Of a stretch of DNA of 64,000 bases, positions 1 to 11,623 are shown piece by piece. The stretch is taken from positions 2,108,001 to 2,172,000 of the forward strand of contig NW_026570225.1 of NCBI RefSeq assembly GCF_019649055.1, in the 5' to 3' direction. The position numbers and the translations under genes were made by a program. The notes under the pieces are model-generated. The model was given only the letters and a program-made list of their open reading frames with translations. It made no database searches and had not been told where the DNA came from. The stretch's first letter is position 1. Each line of letters starts with the position of its first letter. The DNA is from Paramacrobiotus metropolitanus. Its lineage: Eukaryota > Tardigrada > Eutardigrada > Parachela > Macrobiotidae.

Positions 1-590
1 CGATTTTGAAATCATTGTCGAACAATGCGTTGAAAATCGGCGAACCCATTCGCCAGCTTAGAATAGTTTCCGTCCTTAAGTTTGGCCCTTAACGGTTTCA
101 CTTTAGGTTGTTCAGAATAATTATGTGGGTGCGACAGGCATAAATGTAAACCCAAAAATTTCTGCGTGCTATACTACCCCTGTGCTCTCATGGTCAGGAA
201 GGTAACGCTGCTGTAGAAATGGTAGCTCTTTTACAGGAATGATAAGATAAGAATTATGACCGATCTTCATGGAAGTGCTGATTCTCAGAATACGAAGAAA
301 TTTTGGTACTGTGAACATAACTTGCACGATCGGACTGCGGCGAGCACCCGACCGCATTTTACTCACCTGCATTTTAAACCGTAACGCCAGAAGCGTTTTG
401 CGCTACGGCTGATCGGATGCTCATTGCAGTCCAATCATGCAGGCTTGTGTTACGAGCGAAACGAAACTGCGAGCATCCAACGAAACTGGCTACTCATAAC
501 ATTTTCCCCCTTATACCGAAACTGCCACCAGAATTCCTAATGCGTTACCATGGCGGATAAATAATAATAATAATCGTACTCGTACAACGG

Positions 591-1122
591 ACTTCAAAAT
601 TGTGTTACATTTGGTCCGCGACCGGCAATATATTAGCCAGAACCAAATGACCAATAAAATGACCAGTAAACAGGAAACACGCAATTCATGCTGAATTCAA
701 ACACTTACACCTTGCACATTCCCCAGCGAAACCATCCACCGATATCTCAAAAATGAGAACGAATCGACAAGATTTTTGGTACCAAACAGATTTTCCTTTA
801 TCAGATCCAAGAGAAAATCGAGCCATTTTAGTTTGTCGGAGACAAAGCATAGATTTCTGCTGCGTAGAAACTGGAACCAAAACATGAATGCAAATCCTGT
901 GCAATCCTTGAAAACGCCTCGATTTTCTCTTAGATCTCATGAAGAATAATCTGTTTGGTTTGGTATCAAAATTCTTGTCATTTTTTTCTCATTTGTTTGA
1001 GACATCGGTTGTGGGTTTCCGTTGGGCAATGTTCAAGTTGCAAGGGTTCACAACAGACAAACACAGATAAGTAACTGGTTGCCCGCGTTTTGGGGTCACA
1101 TAAGTGTAACACAATTTTGAAC
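591..1122. mobile_element. Foldback element, near-full-length inverted repeat
   Basis: The outer repeat TTCAAAATTGTGTTACA (593-609) is inverted at 1104-1120. Inside, 705-840 and 918-1055 are inverted copies of one another (CTCGATTTTCTCTTGGATCT against CTCGATTTTCTCTTAGATCT), leaving a spacer of about 70 bases. No transposase is present, and the 62- and 84-codon frames are arm sequence. The family is not identified. Confidence 0.6.
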
Positions 1123-1139
1123 ACAATGTAACACAACGA

Positions 1140-1830
1140 CCGAGCTGACATTAGTTCGATGCACGAAGCCCGGTAGGTGAGCGGGTGACCGAACTGTCAC
1201 TACTGTCCAGTGCACAAAGCCCGTTAGGGAACGATTGACTGAGCTACCACTACTGTCCGTGCCCAGAACCCGGGAGGTGAGAGGGTGACCGAGCTGTCAC
1301 TACTGTCCAGTGTACAAAGCCCGTTAGGGAGCGATTGACTGAGCTACCATTCCCGTCCGTGCCCAGAGCCCGGGAGGTGAGAGGGTGACCGAGCTGTCAC
1401 TGCTGTCCAGTGTATAAAGCCCGTTAGGGAGCGATTGACTGAGCTACCACTACTGTCCGTGCCCAGAGCCCGGTAGCTGAGCGAGTAACCAAGCTGTCAT
1501 TATTGTACACCGTATATGAGTGACCGAACTACCACTGCTATCGGGCGCAGAAAGCCCGTTAGATAAACGAGTGACCGATCTACCACTACTGTTCAGTGTA
1601 CAGAGCCCGTTAGGGAACGAGTGACTCACTACTGTCCAGTGTACAAAGCCCGCCCCGTGCACAGAGCCCGGGAGGTGAGCGGGTGACTGAGCTACCACTA
1701 CTGTCGAGTGCACAGAGTCCGTTAGGTTTGCAGGCAACCAAGCAACCACTACTGTCCGGCGAACAGAACCGGTTAGGTAAGCAGGTAATCGAGGCACCAC
1801 TATTGACCGGACGTACACTACCGGGCATAC
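1140..1830. repeat. Tandem repeat, 50-bp monomer in a 100-bp dimer
   Basis: CTGTCCAG words recur at 1203, 1303 and 1403 at exactly 100 bp. Each unit has two related halves: CTGTCACTACTGTCCAGTG...CCCGTTAGGGA and CTACCACTACTGTCCGTGC...CCCGGGAGGTGA. The array decays after about 1490. Frames on both strands here are repeat artefacts. Confidence 0.85.
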
Positions 1831-4249
1831 ACCACTTTCCAGTGAAAAGAGACAGTGAAGTGACGAGTCACCGAACTAGTGATCCGGCGCACTATCACAC
1901 TGTTTCGAATTGCATACCTTATAGACTGATTTTTCGGCTTTCTGTTCGAGTAGGGGATATCGTAAAAATTATCTGTATGTACAGCCAAAGGGAGTGCTTT
2001 CAAGGTTGAGAGAATCATGAACTGATTTTCATATGAAATTCGTGTTTGCCCTATTGCATGTACCGATCATGTTTTGACGAAATATAGATGTTATTCTAAT
2101 AAATATCCATTCAAATTTCAGTAAAATGGCCACGGACCACAAGAAACGCGGAGGCGAAGCCGAGGCTGTTTCTTGTACTATCAGTACTTGTACTATCAGT
2201 ATAGTACTGCCATGCTAGTATGCATCACTGAACGAAACCAGTGGAGTTCGGGTCGTCCGTCGTTTCTACCCGTATACACGTTAATTCCATTGCTGGGTGC
2301 AGGTAGAACATAGAAGAGTGAGAGTCAATCGCACCAAAGGTCACTTAACGAAACAGCCGGTATATAAGGCCCACTGACCACCGGTTTTTTTCATGCACCG
2401 TAAACTTTTCGAATAAACGCTAGTTCGTACTCGTCGTAATGCACGCAAGGAACAATACGTACAATGTACGACAAAAAGAAGTTGATGGCTCGGTTTTAAA
2501 ACATCTTGTGCGCAGGGACTGTTTTCCCTGTTCCAAACTGATCTCCGTTTATGCATGTTTCGTATGCTCAGTACTACCGCCCGTTTCTCGTGAATTACGA
2601 AACAGGATCGCCCAACCAATATCTCCAAAGATCCAGAAAAAAATTACGAGATTTTTGATTCCAAACGAGTGGCAGTTCATGGGAAATAAAGTAAATTGTC
2701 AGTGTTTGCTTTTCTCATAGACTTAGCATAGATTGCAAGCCAAACGGTTTTGCGCACAGATCCTATGCTGCTGTTCGCCATAAACAGCCACATCTTTAGC
2801 ATCAAAAAGTTAAGAATTTGTTTTTACACCTTTTGATATGCAATTAGTATAGTTGCACTTCGATATTGGCGGCAGCTACCTGAGTGAAAAATCAGAACAT
2901 TGTATCATTGGATAGTCACGGAGCGCGAGCGTCTGAAAGTAGCATGCAAAGAAAGTGAGTAAACGCCCAAGTTTTACTGGTGGCGTGTCGTTGCGAGGTT
3001 ATTTTTTAACCGCGGACCGACTGATCGGTTCAAATTCTTTTTGTCGTCCATTGTAGACGAATACCTCGCGTAAGGTCGTTCTCACGTATGCTTCCTCGTT
3101 GGTGACGGTTGCTTCCATTTCTCGCGTAGCCCACAACGCGAGAATCGATTACTAACTGAAACGTTTATCGGCGCTTTAACCTAGTTTCATACCTCGAATA
3201 GATTTCCTCAGTGTGTACAATATTCCTGTGGGCTCATCGGGATTAGGATCACGTTGGGGTCAATGAGCATTAGCCGTGGCGTTCGTTTATCCACCGGTTT
3301 TGTTTCCTCTTCTCGTGGCGTCGGCACAGCGGCATTCCTTAAAGTTGCAGGTGTGAGTGCACTGTGCAGATGGGCTGTTGGGTGCCCTATCCCACTGCCG
3401 GGCTGATATATACTTCTATGCCTGGAGCCGTAGGCTTCCTGCCGTTCGTTTCCATTAAAAAAGCAATATGCGTATGAAAGATCGACTGCAAAACTGTATT
3501 GTCAAAAAAATGGTGAAAATACGTAGAATAGCATAAACGCATAAAAAATCTTGCTTCCAAGAGAAAAGTACAGATGGCGAATTTTTAACTATTGATAATA
3601 ATTTGGCATAAAAGTGAACGCAGTCAACGCACCTCGATTCGATACAAAAATAAAACTAATTCTCCTCAGTTTCTAGCTTGCTGGCCGAAGCGAAAAAAGC
3701 TGTTTTTAGCATTAGACACCCGACCCGATTGACCAGTTCTATTGATTTCCAAAGTTGAGTCGGCATAATTACCCCTACAGCGAAATACAAACCGCCTATT
3801 TCATAAACTTGAAACAAAAGCGAGTAAAGTCATACAATATTACAAAAATAAAATAACCATCTATTTGTGCATCCAAACCAAAGCGCACGGCAGTTCCCCG
3901 ATCCCGACACTGAGATCTTCGATCATTGTCAGCCATCGATGGGACGGGGGCGTTAGGGGCATTAGATGTTTCACAATACACTTGGGTTGGACATGAAAGA
4001 TCTCTTTTAGTGCACACAGAAAGTTAATGTGGATACTTTAAAACTCCCCCCCCCCCCCGGCGGCCAAAAATCGAAAAAGGAAGGGTCCCCCTCACCAGCC
4101 CCCCCCCCTCCTGTGTCAAGCGGCTGGTTTGTTTTCGTAGACTTGCACTCCAACACTCGCGTCTCGATCAGGTCTTATACTTACTCTTTATTTGAAAACC
4201 GAGACATCCATATATCAATAAATAAAACCATTACAAGCAAGCGAAAAAG
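1831..4249. other. No gene recognised
   Basis: I see no coding sequence that I trust. A hairpin at about 2138-2178 (ACAAGAAAC...GTTTCTTGT) recurs inverted at 33955-33992. A run of about 14 C at 4046-4060 and another near 4100 create a spurious proline-rich frame. Confidence 0.5.
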
Positions 4250-4818
4250 TAGACTTTATAACATCCAGATTTCATTTAGCTTTTCCGCTTCGCCAATTGT
4301 GCCCATAATTGAGGCCGCATTGCCTCGTTGTACCTCCAATGAGATATGCTGTCGGAGAAATTCGTGCGAGCGCTTTTCTCCAGAGTGGTCCCGCAGACGC
4401 TTTCCTAGCTCCTTGATAAGGGCGATAGCCGATGGTCTCCACGCCCCCATTGTTTCGAAAGCTATTGGGGGGAAGATGTATCGACTATCGACCGTTCAAA
4501 TACGAGTAAAATCTGGATTTCTTTTCTTCTGCCTGGATAGCGGCCGCTCCCGCATTTGTTGAAGTGGACTTGACATGGAGTATCGACGCATGTAACATCC
4601 CATGCCAAGCACATTCCCCTTTTCCATGCGAAGGTTGTACAGCCGTCCGGACGTCGTTCACTCGTTTGAGAGGTGCCGCGTGGTTCAAGTTTAGCTGGGA
4701 TACCAGCCGAGACGAAGGCGCGGCATACAATGCTGTTGAGAGCACCGTGCCGCGGGTGGCTGCCGGCCGAGAAAGGGCATGATAGGCCGTGATGAGCTGC
4801 ATCACAGCACCTCAACAT
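4250..4818 (-). pseudogene. LINE fragment: C-terminal restriction-like endonuclease region, frame-shifted
   Basis: Read on the minus strand, three frames give successive parts of one protein: ALNSIVCRAFVSAGIPAKLEP, RRPDGCTTFAWKRG, CLAWDVTCVDT; then STNAGAAAIQAEEKK; then PIAFETMGAWRPSAIALIKE, LGKRLRDHSGEKRSHEFLRQ and NAASIMGTI up to a stop at 4256. The RPDG...WDVT pair is the PD-(D/E)XK-like core seen at the C-terminus of a class of animal non-LTR retrotransposons. At least two frameshifts make it dead. The same family occurs at 7999-8711, 14030-14890 and 50880-50990. Confidence 0.75.
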
Positions 4819-5784
4819 ATAAATCTCTTTAGGTCTTATTAAATTCCAAAACCAACGTCTACATTTCTAGAGCGAAAATTATGAAAACCAGGTTAAGTTA
4901 CTTGGTGATATTAGCAAACGATGGTAGCGGTGTGCCTTTTGTTTTAAGTGAAAACCAACTACACCATTAAATTCAGCGCATTTTTTTACCTAGAAATTTA
5001 GTTTGAAAACTGGAGAAGGTCAAAACAAAATTCTGACTGCCGAGCCCCAGGTACTCTGAAGAAACCGCGGGTGGCAGGATTACAGTCTGTTAGAATATAT
5101 TGGATAATGTACTGACTACACGTATCCTATAACGAACCAACACACTTCCCGTCGTATTGTTCATTAGACTGATACACGATGTTCAAGGAATACATGTTAC
5201 TGACAGGGCGGAGGAGCGGTCTCATTAAGACTGTACGTGTACGAGTATAGACTGTCACTCTACGGTATCTTCTGTAATTTTTCTATTTTCTATTGAGGGA
5301 TTGCTTTATTTATTCTGCTCGTCTAAGTCAGTTTAGTTTATTTACTTTATTAAATATTATTGGGCATATTTTGCAAAGGATGATCAAAACGGACTTCCCA
5401 CGGTTGCACGGTGACCTCGCGAAGGTCAGTTGCTTTTGTATCGGATGCGCGTTGTGTAACGGACAAAACGTGTAAAAGACCTTCGATGAGTCCGCGGAAA
5501 ATTTTCAACAAATCGAGTTTGCGTAAGTACGTGCCAGGAAAGAAACTGACGCGCTTAAGTGAAACTAAAAAAAGTCAAATCTAGTGCATGAATGTGAATT
5601 TAGATTTTAAATGGTTAATGTATTATCGTGTCAAAAATATTTTTTTAGTTTTGATTTCGTACATGTGTATGCGTTTTCATTTTAAACAAACAAACGGTTT
5701 TTTATCGGGGCAACGTTCTTTAACGGGGCAGGCATTCATTTATCACAACGGCCGCATGCAGCAACTTGCTGATTAAATAAAAAA
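4819..5784. other. No feature recognised
   Basis: This is AT-rich sequence with short unconvincing frames. Nothing repeats elsewhere in the window as far as I can see. Confidence 0.4.
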
Positions 5785-6078
5785 ACTTCAGATTTCAAAA
5801 AATCTAAAAAGAAAACGCAAGCAAAAATATTAAAACAAAAAAGCATAAGAAAACCTAAGCAACTAAAGCCTAAGAAAGCCTAAAACACTTAAGAACGCTT
5901 AAGGAAATTTAAAAAACCTAAAAAAGAAAACATGAGAGAATAAAAATATAAGGAAGCATGGGTAAACATAAGAACAACCAAGAAACCTGGGGGAAAAGCC
6001 AAGATGGCTAAAATGTCCAGTTGCCGAAGTGAGCGTTGGCCGAAATGATTCTGTGCGGCCGGTTAGAATGATTTCGAG
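5785..6078. mobile_element. Partial CGGCC/CCTAAG element (one end)
   Basis: An A-rich CCTAAG minisatellite (5830-5990) is followed by TGTCCAGTTGCCGAAGTGAGC, GTTGGCCGAAATGA and GTGCGGCCG. These are the same ordered words as the right arms of the elements ending at 16713 and 32223. No matching left arm was found, so the copy is truncated. Confidence 0.6.
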
Positions 6079-6100
6079 ATTAATTAAGAATTTTTTTTAA

Positions 6101-6369
6101 AGCAGTGAGGCCAGGTCAGGGCACTGGACCCTCCCTTCCAGCTACCCCGAATCGGGTTTTTGCTTTCAAATGCTGCATTCTAGGTGAACTGGATTGATAG
6201 CTACTGAGTAGGTAAATTCGAGGTAAATTTTCTGATAGCGAATTCGCAATCAGGGAGTCCAATTTACCTAAAATCCAACATTTGAAAGCAAAAAATCGAA
6301 TAAAAAAGTCCCTTGAGAGGACCGCCTGGGTAACTGGAACTGAGGATCCAGTGCCCTTCCCTCACTGCT
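6101..6369. mobile_element. MITE with long terminal inverted repeats and TTTAA duplication
   Basis: The ends are AGCAGTGAGG and CCTCACTGCT, and the inverted repeat extends about 100 bases inward (GGGCACTGGA, TTTTGCTTTCAAATG, TCTAGGTGAA). Both flanks read TTTAA, the likely target duplication. The element is 269 bp and non-coding. Confidence 0.65.
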
Positions 6370-7998
6370 TTTAAAAAATTAATAATGGGTTTTTTTAAAA
6401 AACTGACAACGCTAATTAATTTGTTTGAGTTTAAGGAAGCCAAACAGGAGAAGAAAATTTCATTGAAGATGTTCTCGGGATACCTGACGGTAAATGTGCA
6501 GATCTTATGCCTAGGCGAATTTAACTCGTTTGGGCTTGAGGGGGGTCTCCGGTGCTCCTGACTCCTGAGCATTACCCTAGTTTGCTCGCCAGCCTGTGCA
6601 AATGCAGATGCGAAACTGTGGCAAAGACACTTCCACAATCCACAGTACACGTTGTTGACGTTAATAGTACGAAGTATACATATTTATTGTCGTTTAATAA
6701 ATTAATGAATTTACAGTATCATCCAAGCGTGATATAGCCACACGTCGCCATACGATCTCGTACAGATCGTTATATTCCACACGGCACAATGCATCGCTAT
6801 GTTCCACAAAGAAAGTAAAACGTCCGTCGGCTTCTTGTCAAGAAATTTAAAATATTTTACTGTTTTTCGCAAAATTTCTAACAATTTTTGTAGCGAAGAC
6901 GTGCGTCGGCTTCGCGCGAAAGTTCCGTTTCTCTAACTGAGTACATGATGCAGCCTTACACCTTGATCTTTAACATATGCTGCACGAAATTTGGAATTAT
7001 TCTATTTCTCATAGAATTTCTGGCACTTTTACAGCGGATTTGCTCGTTGGCTTTGCGCTTCGCGCGAAAAGTGCCAGTGGATAGTGATGTACCTACTTTT
7101 GGATCCGCTGCCCTGTTTTACACGCAAATTGAAACAGTTTAAGTGTTTTTAAACATCTCAACCACTGTCTGCAGCAGAGTATTGCGTCTTCTCTTGGGTG
7201 TTTTGGACCATTTCGCATAATGCTCATTACCCGAAAAAACAAGCTAGAAATCGGCAAAATTTTGTTGGAGTACGTACAATGGTCACGAATTAGCTTTACA
7301 TTTCGTACGCCGCCCCTCCAGGGGTGTCCATCATTGCATCATTGACTTCTCACTATTTTAGGCCCTGGAACTTATGGCATCCACGGTGACTCATTAACAG
7401 GCTTATCTGACCACGGGGTCTCACATAATCAAGTGGGCAAGGGTCAATAACTAGAGATGTCACCAGAACATTAAGAGCATTTGTTGCACTTCAAATCAAC
7501 AAAATTGGGTGATTAGAAGCTGAGATCATTGTCCGGTAAGGAGAGGGCGGGAATCGTGGCATAGATGATCAGTATTCAATATACTATTCATATAGGATAA
7601 CTGTTGGGTGCCGCCGTGCCGTTATGGCGAACATACTTTGTCCGACTAGGGTGCGATGAACATCCGGTTTTGCCATAGCTCCCAACGCTACTGGCATGGG
7701 TACAGATATACAAGTCAAGTGCCTGCTTTGTTTGCAAAAACGAAACGCGCACTGTACAACGTACATAGCTAGGGTCATAGTTGGGTGTTCATCGCACCTA
7801 TCGTGCAGGGTATGTCTAATTTTACTGTAGTAGTCTACAGCAGCCAAGGATTCTCGTAACTAAACAAACTTCTGTTGTTGGACAAATAAACGTAAGCCCG
7901 TGGTAACCCACCAGACACCTGACTAGTACTGTATATCCAATGGCATCCATGGTAACAAATTTTTCTAATTCGTAATTAAGCAAGATTCATGATTAAAA
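6370..7998. other. No gene recognised
   Basis: Words such as ATGGCATCCATGGTAACAA (7940) recur near 33900 and 40280 and mark a dispersed repeat. A 128-codon minus-strand frame at 6264-6650 overlaps the MITE and matches nothing known. Confidence 0.4.
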
Positions 7999-8711
7999 AT
8001 GTGACTGCTGGACGCCAACGGCGCGGCGCGCTGAACGGCTCCGTATGCCGATCCCTTGTTCCAGCTGGGATTTCGGCAAAATTGAAACCACGTCGCATAC
8101 GTCCGAACGACGCCCCGAGGGATGCATCTTTGCCAGACAGAGAGGGATGTGCTTACTTGTTAGCGTGGGACGTCACTTGAGTTGTGACGGTGACGTCCCA
8201 CGCTAAGCACATCTCAGAACAAGTCAACGGCTGCAAGCACTGGTGCAGCGGCGTTGGAAGCGGAAGCGAAAGAAAAAAAGAAAGGCTGTATTTGTATTCG
8301 GCAGATACATCTTTGCAACGATAGCTTTCGAAACAATCGGCCCTTGGGGACCGTCCGCTATCGCCGATTCGCCATTATCAAAGCGCTAGGCAAACGACTC
8401 GAGCAACAAATAGGCCGACACCCGCTCCCATGAAGGCACCTTTGTACGCCAAAGATTGTCACTGGAGATACAGCGGCTCTCTGACACTTCGGCTACCAGA
8501 CAATTCGGCCGCCCGTTCAATTCGGCCGTAAGAAAACCTAAGAATTCTAAAAAACTTAAGAAACCTAAGAAAAACAAAAAAATATCAGGCAGCCGAAGTG
8601 TCATGCCCCGATACGGTAGGATACCGTACCGCGATACGGCTCGGTAACGCGGCATCAGTCATGGGAACGATGGAAGGAGCAGAAAAGTTTAATGAAATTA
8701 TGATGTTGTAA
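7999..8711 (+). pseudogene. LINE 3' end, interrupted by a small TIR element
   Basis: Plus-strand frames give GALNGSVCRSLVPAGISAKL and LAWDVT, then (in another frame) STAASTGAAALEAEAK, then YIFATIAFETIGPWGPSAIA, then LSLEIQR. After an insertion at 8480-8636 the protein resumes with GNAASVMGTMEGAEKFNEIM and a stop at 8709-8711. This is the same LINE family as 4250-4818. A short inverted duplication (AGCGTGGGACGTCAC and its complement) sits at 8164-8205. Confidence 0.75.
8480..8636. mobile_element. Short CGGCC/CCTAAG element inserted in a LINE
   Basis: TGACACTTCGGCT near 8481 is inverted as AGCCGAAGTGTCA near 8591, around a core with CCTAAGAATT and CCTAAGAAAA. CGGCTC lies on both sides (8474-8479 and 8637-8642), a possible 6-bp duplication. 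The right side carries 45 extra bases with a GGTA/TACC palindrome, so the right boundary is uncertain. Confidence 0.55.
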
Positions 8712-10170
8712 AAAATGCTGATGTTTTTTACTATTATAAATTTACGTTGTACCACAGGTAAAATAAAGAACTGCTGGATCAAGCATTTGCGTGAGAGACG
8801 TGCTGCCAGACACATGGTAGTATGTCTGCTGTCATTGTGTCACATTCATTAGCAATTTAGCATTTAACATTAGAGAGAGCTATGTACAGTCTGCTGCCGT
8901 GCTCTTTTGCATACGAAGTACAATATACTATTTTAGATTAAATACCATTCATCCGGCGGTCCCAACTGGCATCAATCAATTCCCACGTGATAAGCAACTG
9001 CAATTAGGATAACCTAGTTAAATTAGCCTGCGTACTGTTGACAGCGTCACCAAAATGCTATAAACAACAATTACAACATTAGGAACCGTAAATTAAATTA
9101 GGGATCGTTTCTTTGTCTGCATCCAGAGCAGCGAAATTGCGATTAAGCCTATGTCACGAGCACATTCCTGTCGGCGGCCTCGAAGAACACGCTGTAACAC
9201 CTTTCCAGTTCCACAAGCTAATTATTTTTTCCATGGCTTTTTGCTGACCGATAAGAAATATAGTGGAGAAATGTAGATCCAGGACTTTCACTTTATGCTG
9301 CATTAGTAGGTGCCACAAAATCATTTGCAAGGTACGCCGCGATCGTTTTGGGGGCGTACAGGTTTATCATATCCCTACCGGAAACAGTAAGACGTTAAGT
9401 TGGAAGACTAAAAACTGATTTGGTAGGTTTGCTGCATCCAGAACACCAAAATTTGTACCGTCGGTTCTATAACACAATGCAGGAATAGGAAGACAGGCTT
9501 TGAATCCATTATCCAACATACTAGTACTTAGTGTACTGATCACTCCCGTCGGATCGCGTTACATTTCGGCTGCAGAGGATCACTGTACGTAGATTTCGAA
9601 GCCGTCTACGTAGGGTGTTGTGTCATATACACTAGCGCCATCTGGCTGAGTCATGCACGAGTTACTGGCACTCACACCCACACACGCACCCTCTGCGTGA
9701 CTGTAAGTACCTGTCATGCGGTCATGCGACGCATGCCTAACTTGTAAAGTAAATTTAAGAATGGAGGGCTAATAACATCATTAATGATTAAGTCACCTAC
9801 TCTAGAGCAACGGTTTATTGTTTATTGTACTCCATGGCGAATTTTAACGGGGCACGTGCCACCCCCCTCGGAATTTTTTCAAAAGTGGGCAGGTAAAGCC
9901 TTTAAAGGGGAGTACTGATTAAAAATTAATGTTAACCAGTTTTGCAGTTTTTGGGCAAAATTCCAGCGATTTTCTCGCCAAGGCACATTCCGCGGCTATA
10001 AATTCAAAAAAATCTTTTTTTTGCAGAAAGGTTGAACAACTATCTAGGATCCTTAAAAAATTATTTGATGTGCCATGGTCAACAGGGCGTGGCAAAAAAA
10101 TTTAAAATTAATTTCTACACTGTGTTATAGTCTGTAGCCCTGTACCGTGCACGCAATGCACCGCATTCTA
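8712..10170. other. No gene recognised
   Basis: This stretch has no coherent frames. TAGCGCCATCTGGC near 9636 looks repeat-derived, but I found no second copy. Confidence 0.35.
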
Positions 10171-10173
10171 GGT

Positions 10174-11623
10174 TATCTTCTCTATCTCTATACATTCATA
10201 GCGTAAGCTTTAGCAAAATTCCATTCGTATCTCCCTTTTGCAAACGATTCACTGAACTAAACTTTGATGTCTATAGATCATTCAATAGCAAAATAGCGCT
10301 GAGATCATAGATTTGCAGAAACGGGTTAGTTTTCCAAACTATTCAAGACTAAAAAGAAAATTTCGAAAAGGCTTGACATACGAAGTCTATGGGAAAAGTT
10401 AAGAACCCACCACTGCAGAACCCACCACGTCACCACTGTCTCCCACAGATGCACAGAATGAGATAGCCAGAAACGCAGTTCTACAGTTCCGCTGAAGCGC
10501 TACACAGAGTCAAATTCAAACCTTAGCGCATGTCATTCGGCAGCTTTTGAGCTTATTAGTTTTTCATTAAAAGTCAGTTTCGAGAAAGAAAATAAAAGGG
10601 TTGAAAGAAAATTTTCAAAAGCGGGGACCGCAAGATCTGCAGATAAAGTAGATGCCTGCCGTAGCGGTTTGATCAGTTTTAAATTTCCAGTGCTGTCACG
10701 GGCGGGTGCGGTTATCTTTGTTGCCGAATCTCGTCTGCAACGAGTTGATCAGACCCTCTCTGGGAGCAAATTTTTCGAAACTTTTGTTTTCGGAGAAGCA
10801 ACGTAGTACGGTTTAAAATTCGTTATGTATCGCATGGTGCTTGGTTATAAAATGATTATGCATTACATCTTCACAATATAACAGACAAAGGGGTTTGCAA
10901 CTTTGGGATACGGCCAGGGTCTTGGATTAACTATGTCATCCACTTCCTGGTTACAGCAGTAGTAATCGTAATGTGACTAATGTCTGCAACATAATTATTT
11001 TCAATGCGTAAATGTTGCTTTGCTATCTGTAGTCTAAACGCCGTATAGGTAGACCATCTAATCAACATTTACAGTACACACAACATTAAAATTATTTTAA
11101 AATTTTATTGCAGTTGCTGGGGCAATAGCGGTTCCGAATCAATTGATTGCTATCAGCGGGCAGAGTAAATTTAAAAAGGGCAGAATGGGATGAGCAGACA
11201 TAATTTTGGGGATAAACTTGAGCGGAATTTGCTTGATGGATGATCAGGTAAAGATTAAAATAATCTGTTAGAAAACTGAACAAAAATCGTAACGTTTCCG
11301 GAATAAACATTTTAACTTTTTGATGGTCGAGTTCTTTCCAGTCAGTGGGCCCGAAATACTCAAACGTTCACACAAAAAGAATCGGTAAATTATGTTATCG
11401 GTAGAATTGTGAACTAATGGATAGCTCAGAGTAGCCATTTGTCAGTCAGGTATAAACAAAGCGTAAATTAATTGTCCTTTTGTCATTACAGTATTTGCCA
11501 GTGAAATTAAATTATTTTACGCTTCATTTTAACAACGTTAATTTTGCAGTAATGAATTAATATTTTTTGCAGCAAGTATTCCAACGTTGATTTATTCCGC
11601 GCAGTTTGCGCGGGGTCTACTAG
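10174..11623 (+). mobile_element. Helitron-like non-autonomous element, copy 1
   Basis: The 5' start is TCTTCTCTATCTCTATAC followed by GCGTAAGCTTTA. The 3' end has hairpin CCGCGCA-GTT-TGCGCGG (11597-11613) six bases before CTAG|T, the structure of a Helitron terminus. Internal words (GAAGTCTATGGGAAAAG, AAGAACCCACCA) recur in copies 2 and 3. There is no Rep/helicase. Confidence 0.6.

Noticed and set aside
1450-2009. Long frames on both strands in the satellite
   Set aside because: The peptides only mirror the repeat period (DSSG, GSSVT) and lack any domain.
4029-4562. 177-codon proline-rich frame
   Set aside because: It is driven by poly-C runs and overlaps an antisense LINE relic whose own protein is recognisable.
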